Shown piece by piece: positions 26,231-32,761 of a DNA stretch of 37,519 nucleotides. The position numbers and the translations under genes were made by a program. Position 1 is the first letter of the stretch. Every line of letters starts with the position of its first letter. The stretch is from positions 1 to 37,519 of the forward strand of contig JACIZP010000174.1 of NCBI GenBank assembly GCA_014359355.1. Reading direction: 5' to 3'. Below the pieces are notes generated by a model, which did not search any database, had not been told where the DNA came from, and worked only from the letters and a program-made list of their open reading frames with translations. Origin of the DNA: Calditrichota bacterium (lineage in GTDB: Bacteria; Zhuqueibacterota; Zhuqueibacteria; JANLFK01; Oleimicrobiaceae).

Positions 26231-26264
26231 AAAAAGGAGGTGCGGCACCCGGCCACATCCTCCT
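26231..26264 (-). terminator. Intrinsic terminator of tRNA-Val
   Basis: On the minus strand the bases right after the tRNA read AGGAGG, an inner GTGGC/GCCGC stem, and CCTCCT followed by TTTTT (26231-26235). This is a complete stem plus U-tract on the tRNA strand. It separates the tRNA from the mannosidase gene that begins about 40 bases further on. Confidence 0.75.
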
Positions 26265-26266
26265 TG

Positions 26267-26340
26267 TGGGCGATACTGGACTTGAACCAGTGACCTCTGG
26301 TATGTGAGACCAGCGCTCTGACCAGCTGAGCTAATCGCCC
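26267..26340 (-). tRNA. tRNA-Val, anticodon CAC
   Basis: A 74-nt cloverleaf on the minus strand. The acceptor stem GGGCGAT pairs perfectly with ATCGCCC; the D-stem is GCTC/GAGC, the anticodon stem CTGGT/ACCAG with loop CTCACAT (anticodon CAC, reading GTG), and the T-stem ACTGG/CCAGT with loop TTCAAGT. Discriminator is A and the CCA end is not encoded. A promoter lies 12 bases upstream and a terminator directly downstream, so it is its own transcription unit. Confidence 0.97.
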
Positions 26341-26352
26341 ATCACCGTCACA

Positions 26353-26381
26353 ATAATAGCAAAACAGCAGGTGAAAATCAA
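26353..26381 (-). promoter_or_regulatory. Promoter of tRNA-Val
   Basis: On the minus strand TTGATT (26381-26376) and TATTAT (26358-26353) are separated by exactly 17 bases. The -10 lies 12 bases before the mature tRNA, giving a leader of only about 5-6 bases for RNase P to remove. This is one of the closest matches to consensus in the window. Confidence 0.8.
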
Positions 26382-27201
26382 GGGAAAAGATTTGCTCATG
26401 TGCGACTGCCCCCGGCCCACCGGCACATTGGCGGGTGTTTTTGCTAAACCGTCAAGGGGACGTGGAGAAAGCGAACTGGCCGGCATAACTCGGGATCGCA
26501 CAACCGTTCGGCAGCCTCTTGCCAAAAAGGAGAGCACCTTCGCGAGGGACACAGAGCTGGGTTGCAGGTCCGCACAAAACTCTGAGGCTCTCCGCAGGTG
26601 CCAACGTACCCAAATCCCTCACAGATGAGTTGCGCGCTGCAGCTCGGCGGTTGCCTCTGCATGGGAATCGGAGCTCGGCAGCCCGCCAGGCACCAACGTC
26701 CTGGGGCGCGCAAGAAAATCGGGCCGAATTCTCTTGACGAGGGATGGAGACTCTTGGGTTCACAGAAGACCTCCACTGAAAAGATGTCCGGGTCTCTTCT
26801 CCAGGGACTTTGCCTTAGATCAATTCGACAGGCCGCTGGAGGGACCGGCCGCATCCCGCGCGTACCCATTGGGTTGGCGGCACGAAGCCCCAACCTTTGC
26901 TCCTCTTTTCCTTCGCTCGTCTTCGAGCGTGAGCCGGGCTTTCACGTCCCGCCTTGATGCCCAAAGGTATTCCAGCTTCTGCCGCCAGCCGCTATCCCCA
27001 GCCACAGGGTGACCCCGCTGGGACCGCCGGGGTTGAAAGCCAAAAGGGTGAGCTAAGCCAACTTACCATGTTGTGGACCCAGGGAACGCCACACACCTAT
27101 GAGGCGTGGCAACCTGACCTCTCGGAGGTCGGTGCAGAGTTTGGAAAGCCACACAGTCCTTGGGCACACCCCGGCGTGTCCAAGGAATGGGCACTTTGTC
27201 C
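26382..27201. other. Long intergenic region with no recognisable gene
   Basis: About 820 bases between the tRNA promoter and the next plus-strand promoter. Several short open frames exist on both strands, but none has a convincing ribosome binding site, a known domain or the codon pattern of the neighbouring genes. GC-rich perfect inverted repeats occur: GGCCG/CGGCC near 26831-26850, CGCTCG/CGAGCG at 26914-26929, and GACCTC/GAGGTC at 27116-27130. A weak CACC/GGTG stem followed by TTTTT lies near 26420-26446 on the plus strand. It may be a decayed gene, a dispersed repeat, or an RNA gene I cannot identify. No tmRNA, SRP RNA or RNase P signature is seen. Confidence 0.55.
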
Positions 27202-27230
27202 TTGCAAAAGTGGGGGAATTCTCCTATATT
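27202..27230 (+). promoter_or_regulatory. Promoter upstream of the lipoprotein/deacetylase/pdxJ genes
   Basis: TTGCAA at 27202-27207 and TATATT at 27225-27230 with a 17-base spacer, the same -10 as the promoter at 12806. Transcription would begin near 27237, giving a leader of about 115 bases before the GTG at 27353. Confidence 0.75.
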
Positions 27231-27352
27231 CGCCACGACCCACAGTCGGCTAAATCATGCAAGCTACAGTGCTGGCCACGGAGCAGGGCTGCGAGACGCA
27301 GCACTGGGTCGGCAAGGGAGAACGGTGCCAAAGGCGAGGTGCGACGCAGGCG

Positions 27353-27967
27353 GTGAGACGCACACGATGGAGCGCAAGTCTGAGGGGGGCAATCGTCATG
27401 CTCGCGCTGGTAGCGGTGCAGTGCAAGAACCCTTTTGCCACCCGGGAGGCAGAGCCACCCACCGGGGGACGGACCCCCTGGATCCCACCCACTTCACCCA
27501 CCCTGGTGCTGGCCAATCTGCGCAACGCCATTGCCGGCAAGAGCGTCGATAACTACCTGCGCTGCCTCAGCGATGGATCGTCCGGCCGCCGCCCATTCGT
27601 CTTCATCCCCGACCTTGGTGTTGCGTCGCTGAATCCCGGCTTTTTCGACCGCTGGGGCATCCTCAGCGAGGAGAACTATCTTCGGCAGCTCTTTGCAGTG
27701 GTACCTCAGGACTCGTCACATAAGCTGGAGCTTGAGCTGGTCTCGGAGAACTCTTTTCCCGACTCGGCCATGGTGGTAGAAAACTATGTGCTGACCATGC
27801 ATCACACCCTGAGGGACCCTTCATATCCACGCCAGGCGCAGGGCCAGGCCGAATTCCGTCTCCTGCTGGACCAGCAGAGTGGCTACTGGTACATTTGGCG
27901 CTGGCAGGACAGCGGTACAGGCCAGGCCCCTGCGTGGAGCACCTTCAAGGCGGTTTTTGGAAAGTGA
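27353..27967 (+). CDS. Hypothetical lipoprotein, CKNPF-type
   Basis: A 204-residue predicted lipoprotein with no named function. Starting at GTG 27353 gives MRRTRWSASLRG, a hydrophobic core and lipobox VAVQC with Cys24 followed by KNPF. An open frame from ATG 27257 would add 32 residues and bury the signal, and that start has no ribosome binding site. The mature part is Pro-rich near the Cys (PPTGGRTPWIPPTSP), then an alpha/beta domain with YLRCLSD, ending in SGYWYIWRWQD, a pattern like SnoaL/NTF2-type folds, which would be consistent with the NLRNAI and YWYIWRW elements. Similar small lipoproteins starting CxNPF are, to my recollection, frequent in FCB bacteria. The deacetylase gene follows after 24 bases. 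Confidence 0.75.
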   Translation: MRRTRWSASLRGAIVMLALVAVQCKNPFATREAEPPTGGRTPWIPPTSPTLVLANLRNAIAGKSVDNYLRCLSDGSSGRRPFVFIPDLGVASLNPGFFDRWGILSEENYLRQLFAVVPQDSSHKLELELVSENSFPDSAMVVENYVLTMHHTLRDPSYPRQAQGQAEFRLLLDQQSGYWYIWRWQDSGTGQAPAWSTFKAVFGK

Positions 27968-27991
27968 GGCGGGGCTCAGCGAGCGAAACGC

Positions 27992-29176
27992 ATGCGCAGA
28001 CGACGCACATACCGCAGGCCACGCCCTCGGCGAAGAAAGATCGGCTATCTGCTGCTCATCGGTGCGCTGGTCCTGGTGGTCCTCATCGTGAGCGGCAGGC
28101 ACCGGCGCCCCGGGGCGCATTCGCAGCGCAAGACGCCCTCAGTGGCTGAGCTCCGCTCGGCGGTGCTGCACGAGGCGGCCAGGCACGGCATCGGAGACCA
28201 GCACATTACATCGGAGGGGCAGTGGCTCGTCCTCTCTGTTCCGGGGGAAAAGTCCGTCCCAGCCCTGGCCGCGGACATAGCCCGGACCGCGCAGGCCATG
28301 GGTGCGACCGTGGAGCATTCTGAGCAAACGCCAGCTGGGGGTTCTGCGCGGCTCGTTCTGCGCCTGAAAGGGCAGGTGGCATTGCGTCTCCGCATCCAAA
28401 AGGCGTCGGCTGCTGACCAGGAGGGGCCGCTTATCGCCCTGGTCATCGATGACTTTGGCTACTCGGCGGGGGAATTGGCGAAGGAGCTTCTTAGCCTGCC
28501 CTATGCTCTGACCGTGTCCGTGATCCCTGGTCTACCCTTTTCCGCGCACGTGGCCGAACTGGCCGCGGCAGCAGGCAAAGAGGTGATGGTGCACATGCCC
28601 ATGGAGGCCTTGCACGAAGCAGTAGAAGACCGCGGCTACACGCTGTTTGTCCATCTCAGCGACGAGGAGATCCGCCAGCGAGTGGATAGTGCCATTGCCA
28701 CTGTGCCGCATGCCGCTGGCCTCAACAATCACCAGGGCTCTCGGGCCACTGCTGACGAGAGGGTGATGACCATCGTGATGCAAGAACTGAAAGAGCGTGG
28801 TCTGTACTTTGTGGACAGCCGCACGAACAGCATGAGCATCGCCCACGAGGTTGCCTCCCGCATGCAGGTGCCCTGCACTGTCAATGCCACGTTCCTGGAC
28901 GTCGAAGCAGACACGGCCAAGGTGCGGCAACAGCTTTGGCGCCTTGCCCATGTGGCAAAGCGGCAGGGGCGCGCACTGGGCATCGGCCACCTGCGTCGGA
29001 CAACCCTGGAGGCGCTTCGCCAGGAGGTCCCGAAGCTCCAGCAGCAAGGCTACCAGTTTGTGACCGTGTCAAGACTTCTTCGCGTATCCCCGCCCATCGC
29101 TTGGCATTCCGCCAGAGAAACCGATCTGAGAAGGTTGGCACAGAGGGGCAGAGTTTGGAGGACTGCACATGCTTAG
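27992..29176 (+). CDS. Divergent polysaccharide deacetylase family protein (PF04748)
   Basis: A 394-residue protein with a very basic N-terminus (MRRRRTYRRPRPRRRK), one membrane anchor (about 17-34) and an extracytoplasmic domain. The region from about 145 carries the family motifs ALVIDDFGYS (metal Asp pair), EVMVHMPMEA, NNHQGSRATADERVM, GLYFVDSRTNS and GIGHLRRTTLEAL. This group has a NodB-like deformed barrel and is usually found beside murein hydrolases of diderms; its substrate is not established. The GHPYPET motif of better-known members is GHLRRTT here. An N-terminal alpha/beta segment (about 50-125) may be a SPOR-like or partner-binding domain. Its stop overlaps the pdxJ start by 8 bases, so the two are coupled. 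Confidence 0.9.
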   Translation: MRRRRTYRRPRPRRRKIGYLLLIGALVLVVLIVSGRHRRPGAHSQRKTPSVAELRSAVLHEAARHGIGDQHITSEGQWLVLSVPGEKSVPALAADIARTAQAMGATVEHSEQTPAGGSARLVLRLKGQVALRLRIQKASAADQEGPLIALVIDDFGYSAGELAKELLSLPYALTVSVIPGLPFSAHVAELAAAAGKEVMVHMPMEALHEAVEDRGYTLFVHLSDEEIRQRVDSAIATVPHAAGLNNHQGSRATADERVMTIVMQELKERGLYFVDSRTNSMSIAHEVASRMQVPCTVNATFLDVEADTAKVRQQLWRLAHVAKRQGRALGIGHLRRTTLEALRQEVPKLQQQGYQFVTVSRLLRVSPPIAWHSARETDLRRLAQRGRVWRTAHA

Positions 29177-29906
29177 ACTCGGGGTGAACATCGATTTAGT
29201 GGCAGTGATCCGTGCGGATCGGCGCGGCAAGGAGCCCAACCCTGTGGCCGCCGCGCTGCAAGCGGAGGTCGGCGGCGCCGACGGCATCGTGGCTACCCTG
29301 CGCGAAGACCGGCGCTACTTGACTGAGCGGGACATGGCTTTGCTCAAAGAGACGGTGACTACCCACCTCAACCTGCGCGTGGCCGCGCAAGAAGAGATGG
29401 CCAAGAGGGCAGTGGCCATCCTGCCCGACATGGTGACCCTGATCCCTCCCTTAGCGCAGGGCGTAGTGCCAAGCACGGGACTGGACGTGGCTGCGGGTCC
29501 GGAGGCATTGGAGGACCTCGTGGCCACCTTGCGCTCCAGCAACATCGTGGTGGCGGTGCGCATCGAGCCGGATTTGCGGCAGGTGAAAGCTGCCGCCCAC
29601 GTCGGCGTCGACTACGTGGAACTGAACACGACACCGTTGGCCATGGCGCAGGATTTGGACGCCCAGACCGAACAATTGGAGAAACTGCGGGCGGCAGCGT
29701 TGGCAGCGAGCAAGCTGGGACTAGGGATCAGTGCTGCCGGAGGGTTGAACTTCCAGAACGTACGCGAGGTGGCAAAGATTCCCCAGATCGAAGAAGTCAA
29801 CATCGGCCATGCGCTCGTCTGTCGTGCCCTCCTGGTGGGACTGGCCCAGGCGGTGCGCGACATGACGACCCTTCTTCGAGAGTGCAGCCCCCCGGCGAGT
29901 GACTAA
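29169..29906 (+). CDS. PdxJ-like TIM-barrel protein lacking canonical catalytic residues
   Basis: A 245-residue protein that aligns along its whole length with pyridoxine 5'-phosphate synthase, which makes PNP from 1-deoxyxylulose 5-phosphate and aminoacetone 3-phosphate. With an offset of 2, many landmarks are kept: Asn7 and Asp9 (VNID), Arg45 (LREDRR), Glu151, Gly192, and Gly213-His214 (NIGHA). But the key positions differ: E. coli His45 is Thr43, His52 is Tyr50, Glu72 is Arg70, Thr102 is Val100, His155 is Asn153 and His193 is Gly191. Loss of all of His45, Glu72 and His193 argues against the standard ring closure. The E. coli comparison is from memory of that sequence. It may be a paralogue with a new or regulatory role. 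It overlaps the deacetylase gene and precedes an HD hydrolase and a PLP-dependent tryptophanase. Confidence 0.85.
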   Translation: MLRLGVNIDLVAVIRADRRGKEPNPVAAALQAEVGGADGIVATLREDRRYLTERDMALLKETVTTHLNLRVAAQEEMAKRAVAILPDMVTLIPPLAQGVVPSTGLDVAAGPEALEDLVATLRSSNIVVAVRIEPDLRQVKAAAHVGVDYVELNTTPLAMAQDLDAQTEQLEKLRAAALAASKLGLGISAAGGLNFQNVREVAKIPQIEEVNIGHALVCRALLVGLAQAVRDMTTLLRECSPPASD

Positions 29907-29933
29907 GCAGAACCAAAAGAGGAGTGCCGAATC

Positions 29934-30473
29934 GTGGAGAGCGCTGACAGGTTGCGAGAGCTATTCCCTGAGCTAGGTATGATTGACGATGAGGGCCTGC
30001 GCGAGAAGACGCTGGCAGTCATGGTCGACGCCTTAGCGCGCGGCGGCTGGTCGACCGAGGACCTTGCCACCATGCCCTTCACGCTCCTCATCCCTAACTG
30101 CAAGGTGAGTTACTTGACCCACGTGCGGGCAGTCACCCAAATCGCCATCAGAGCCGCCCAGGCGTTGTCTGAGCACTATGCGGGTCACCTCTCCCTGAAC
30201 AAGGATGTGCTGGTGGCCGGCGCGTTGCTGCACGATGTGGGCAAGCTCCTGGAGTTTCGGCGCGATGCCACTGGGTTCGCCAAGAGTACCGGCGGTAAAC
30301 TCCTGCGCCACCCGTTCAGTGGCGCTGGCTTGGCGGTGGCCCACGGCCTGCCCGACGAAGTGGTGCACGTCATCGCCGTGCACGCCAAAGAAGGGGACGG
30401 CGGCTACCGCAGCCCAGAGGCAGTCATCGTGCATCACGCCGACTTTATCACCTTTGAACCGTTGCGCGGTTGA
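29934..30473 (+). CDS. HD-domain phosphohydrolase
   Basis: A 179-residue cytosolic protein with the HD metal-binding pattern: His63 (LTHVRAV), His100-Asp101 (LLHDVGK), further His126/137/150 (RHPFSG, AHGLP, VHAKEG) and Asp170 (HHADF). These residues hold one or two divalent metals for hydrolysing a phosphate ester in a nucleotide or similar small molecule. The substrate is not identifiable. The start is GTG 29934, set by GAGGAG at 29919-29924. It lies between the pdxJ-like gene (27 bases upstream) and the tryptophanase (23 bases downstream). Confidence 0.88.
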   Translation: MESADRLRELFPELGMIDDEGLREKTLAVMVDALARGGWSTEDLATMPFTLLIPNCKVSYLTHVRAVTQIAIRAAQALSEHYAGHLSLNKDVLVAGALLHDVGKLLEFRRDATGFAKSTGGKLLRHPFSGAGLAVAHGLPDEVVHVIAVHAKEGDGGYRSPEAVIVHHADFITFEPLRG

Positions 30474-30496
30474 GCGATCAAGCACAGGGAGTGCGC

Positions 30497-31873
30497 ATGG
30501 AACAACTATTCGAGCCATTCAAAATCAAGGTTGTCGAACCCATCAAGCGCACCACGCGTGAGGAACGCGACCGCTTGCTGCGCGATGCGGGGCTGAATGT
30601 GTTCAACCTGCCCGCCGAAAGCATCCTCATTGACCTGCTCACCGATAGCGGCACCTCGGCGATGAGCGACAACCAGTGGGCCGGGATGATGTTGGGCGAT
30701 GAGTCCTACGCCGGCAGCCGCAACTACTTTCACCTGGAAGAGACCGTGCGTAGGATCTTCGGCTTCAAGCACATCATCCCTACGCACCAAGGACGCTCTG
30801 CCGAGAATCTCCTCTTCTCGGTGACGGTGACCAAGGGCAAAGTAGTTCCCAACAACAATCACTTCGACACGACGCGCGCCAACGTCCTCCATAACGGTGG
30901 CGTGCCCTTGGACCTGGTAATTGACGAGGGGCGCGACCCCCATCTTGACCATCCCTTCAAGGGGAACATGGACCTGGTCAAGTTGCAGGGGGCAATTGAC
31001 ACGTACGGCCCGGAGAACATCCCCCTGTGCATGATCACTGTGACCAACAACAGCGGGGGCGGTCAGCCAGTGTCCATGGAGAACATTCGCAAGACCAAGG
31101 AGCTGCTCAGCAGGTACGGCATTCCGCTCTTTTTCGATGCCTGTCGGTTCGCCGAGAACTGCTACTTCATCAAGGAGCGGGAGGAGGCGTACCGGCACAC
31201 CCCAGTCATCGATATCGCCCGCGAGATGTTTTCCTACGGCGACGGCTGCACCATGAGCGCCAAGAAGGATGGTCTGGTCAACATCGGCGGCTTCCTGTGC
31301 ATGAATGATGACAAGCTGTGCGAGAAGGTATCCAACCTGCTCATCCTGGTGGAGGGCTTTACGACCTACGGAGGCCTGGCAGGCAGAGATCTGGAGGCGA
31401 TCGCGCGGGGCCTGGAGGAGGTGCTGAACGAGGACTATCTCCGCTTCCGCATCGGGCAGGTGCGCTATTTGGGGGACCTGTTGGACCAGGCGGGGGTGCC
31501 GATCCTTAAGCCAGTGGGTGGCCATGCCGTATACCTGAACGCCCGCGAGTTTCTGCCGCACATCCCACAGGCTCAGTTCCCCGGCCAGGCGCTGGTGGTG
31601 GCTCTTTACCGAGAGTTCGGCATTCGCGCCGTGGAAATCGGCAGTCTGATGTTTGCGGAGAAGGACCCGGCCACCGGCGAGGTTCGCTATCCGGCCTTGG
31701 AACTGGTGAGGCTGGCCATACCCAGGAGGGTCTACACCACCACGCACATGAACTATGTCGCCGATGCGGTCATTCGCCTTTACCAGATGCGCGATACCAT
31801 CAAGGGGCTGCGGCTGGTCTACGAGGCGCCGCTGCTGCGCCACTTTACGGCACGGCTCGAGGAGGTGGCGTGA
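30497..31873 (+). CDS. tnaA: Tryptophanase (beta-eliminating lyase, TnaA-type by specificity residues)
   Basis: A PLP enzyme of 458 residues in the tyrosine phenol-lyase/tryptophanase family. The PLP Lys is Lys256 or Lys257 in MSAKKDGLVNIGG; FDACRFAEN and SAMSDNQWAG are also typical. Overall it resembles tyrosine phenol-lyase, yet the residue equivalent to the phenol-specific Arg381 is Ile381 in RAVEIGS, as in E. coli TnaA, and the C-terminus LRHFTARLEEV has the tryptophanase His (His449) instead of Phe. Both point to L-tryptophan cleavage to indole, pyruvate and ammonia. ATG 30497 follows GGGAG at 30487-30491; a TTG at 30470 would overlap the HD gene. It overlaps the HAD gene by 4 bases. No TnaC-like leader or tryptophan permease is seen. 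Confidence 0.9.
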   Translation: MEQLFEPFKIKVVEPIKRTTREERDRLLRDAGLNVFNLPAESILIDLLTDSGTSAMSDNQWAGMMLGDESYAGSRNYFHLEETVRRIFGFKHIIPTHQGRSAENLLFSVTVTKGKVVPNNNHFDTTRANVLHNGGVPLDLVIDEGRDPHLDHPFKGNMDLVKLQGAIDTYGPENIPLCMITVTNNSGGGQPVSMENIRKTKELLSRYGIPLFFDACRFAENCYFIKEREEAYRHTPVIDIAREMFSYGDGCTMSAKKDGLVNIGGFLCMNDDKLCEKVSNLLILVEGFTTYGGLAGRDLEAIARGLEEVLNEDYLRFRIGQVRYLGDLLDQAGVPILKPVGGHAVYLNAREFLPHIPQAQFPGQALVVALYREFGIRAVEIGSLMFAEKDPATGEVRYPALELVRLAIPRRVYTTTHMNYVADAVIRLYQMRDTIKGLRLVYEAPLLRHFTARLEEVA

Positions 31874-32544
31874 TTCGCGCGGTGCTGTTCGACTTCGACG
31901 GGGTGATTGGCGACACCATGTCGTGGCACTTGGCCGCGTGGAAAGAAGTGTTGGGCTCGGTGGGCATCGAGCTGAAACCGGAGATGGTGCTGAAGAACGA
32001 GGGGCGGCCGGCGGCAGAAATCGCCATGATCATTGCCAGCACCGTGGGCGTGCCTCTCTCGCCGGAAAAGGCAGAGGAGGTGGCACGCCGCAAGAACGAG
32101 CGTTTCCGGGTCATTCATCGGGCCTCGGCAGCGCCGGGCGCTCTTGAGTTGGTCACGGAGCTCAAGCGTCGGGGCGTGAAGGTAGCGCTGGTGACCGGCA
32201 CGGAACGCGCCAACGTGACGGCCGTGCTGCCCGCTGAGCTGGTGCACATGTTCGATGTCATCATCGCCGCAGGAGACGCGGCGCGCGGTAAACCCTACCC
32301 CGACCCCTATTTGCTTGCGGCGCAGAGGATGGGTGTGCCGCCAAGCAAGTGTCTGGTGGTGGAGAATGCCCCCTCCGGCATTCAGGCAGCGCGGGCGGCT
32401 GGCATGGCGTGCGTGGCTTTGCGCACCACCCTCGATGACGAGTACTTGGCGGACGCCGACCTGGTCCTTGCTGACCTGCGCGCCCTTCACGCGCACCTGG
32501 ACGCATTGAAGGTCGGAAAGCGGTCGCGCAGAAAAATGGCTTGA
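31870..32544 (+). CDS. HAD-superfamily phosphatase, beta-phosphoglucomutase-like
   Basis: A 224-residue HAD subfamily IA protein with a helical cap. Motif I is FDFDGVIGDT with nucleophile Asp8 and acid/base Asp10; motif II is VTGT; motif III Lys is in RGKPYPDPY; motif IV is VVENAPSG. The family usually has E-D in motif IV, and here the second Mg ligand is Asn, a variation seen in a subset of such enzymes. Likely to dephosphorylate or isomerise a sugar phosphate; the substrate is unknown. The start is GTG 31870, overlapping the tryptophanase stop as GTGA. The -35 of the next promoter overlaps this gene's stop codon. Confidence 0.88.
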   Translation: MIRAVLFDFDGVIGDTMSWHLAAWKEVLGSVGIELKPEMVLKNEGRPAAEIAMIIASTVGVPLSPEKAEEVARRKNERFRVIHRASAAPGALELVTELKRRGVKVALVTGTERANVTAVLPAELVHMFDVIIAAGDAARGKPYPDPYLLAAQRMGVPPSKCLVVENAPSGIQAARAAGMACVALRTTLDDEYLADADLVLADLRALHAHLDALKVGKRSRRKMA

Positions 32545-32569
32545 TTTTTCTTAGCTGTTTGGCTACATT
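32541..32569 (+). promoter_or_regulatory. Promoter of the structured leader or small RNA
   Basis: TTGATT at 32541-32546 and TACATT at 32564-32569, with a 17-base spacer. The -35 is identical to that of the tRNA-Val promoter and overlaps the stop of the HAD gene (32542-32544). Transcription would begin near 32576. Confidence 0.7.
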
Positions 32570-32575
32570 TGCGTG

Positions 32576-32746
32576 CGCACAACAGAGAATCTGGAGGTCG
32601 CCTCGAGTCGATTCTTGCTAGGGATTTGTCCGATTGCTGCATGCTTCATGGTCTGAGAACGCGTTCGATTTCCTAGCGGCTCGGAGGGCGACGTTGCCTT
32701 TTGGCTTGTGGACCGGGTGCCGACCGAGCAGACATCCGGTCTTTTT
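32576..32746 (+). ncRNA. Candidate structured RNA (small RNA or attenuating leader)
   Basis: About 170 bases bounded by a good promoter and an intrinsic terminator, with no open frame of note. A long hairpin is visible: GTCGCCTCGAG (32597-32607) pairs with CTCGGAGGGCGAC (32680-32692) over 11 base pairs with two bulged G; after a 9-base/2-base asymmetric bulge, GCTAGGGA (32617-32624) pairs with TTCCTAGC (32670-32677). CACAA (32578-32582) could also pair with TTGTG (32706-32710). The pattern of a closing stem, a bubble and an apical stem recalls 6S RNA, which mimics an open promoter, but I see no decisive 6S motif. The alternative is a terminator-controlled leader of the lipoprotein gene that starts at 32762. 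Confidence 0.55.
32711..32746 (+). terminator. Intrinsic terminator upstream of the lipoprotein gene
   Basis: GACCGG (32711-32716) and CCGGTC (32736-32741) form a 6-base stem, with TGC/GCA able to extend pairing inside the 19-base loop, followed at once by TTTTT (32742-32746). It lies only 15 bases before the next start codon and just ahead of that gene's GAGGG ribosome binding site, so it either ends a small RNA or attenuates the operon. Confidence 0.7.
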
Positions 32747-32761
32747 GTATGAGGGTGGATA

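Noticed and set aside
26382-27201. tmRNA, RNase P RNA or SRP RNA in the long gap
   Set aside because: No tag-peptide frame, no RNase P core motifs and no SRP GGAA/GNAR hairpin on either strand.
30470-30496. TTG 30470 as start of tryptophanase
   Set aside because: It overlaps the HD gene stop and adds residues absent from the family; ATG 30497 has GGGAG at the right distance.
30506-31843. 445-codon minus-strand open frame opposite the tryptophanase gene
   Set aside because: The plus strand encodes a full-length PLP enzyme with all motifs; the opposite frame has no recognisable family and is a codon-bias shadow.
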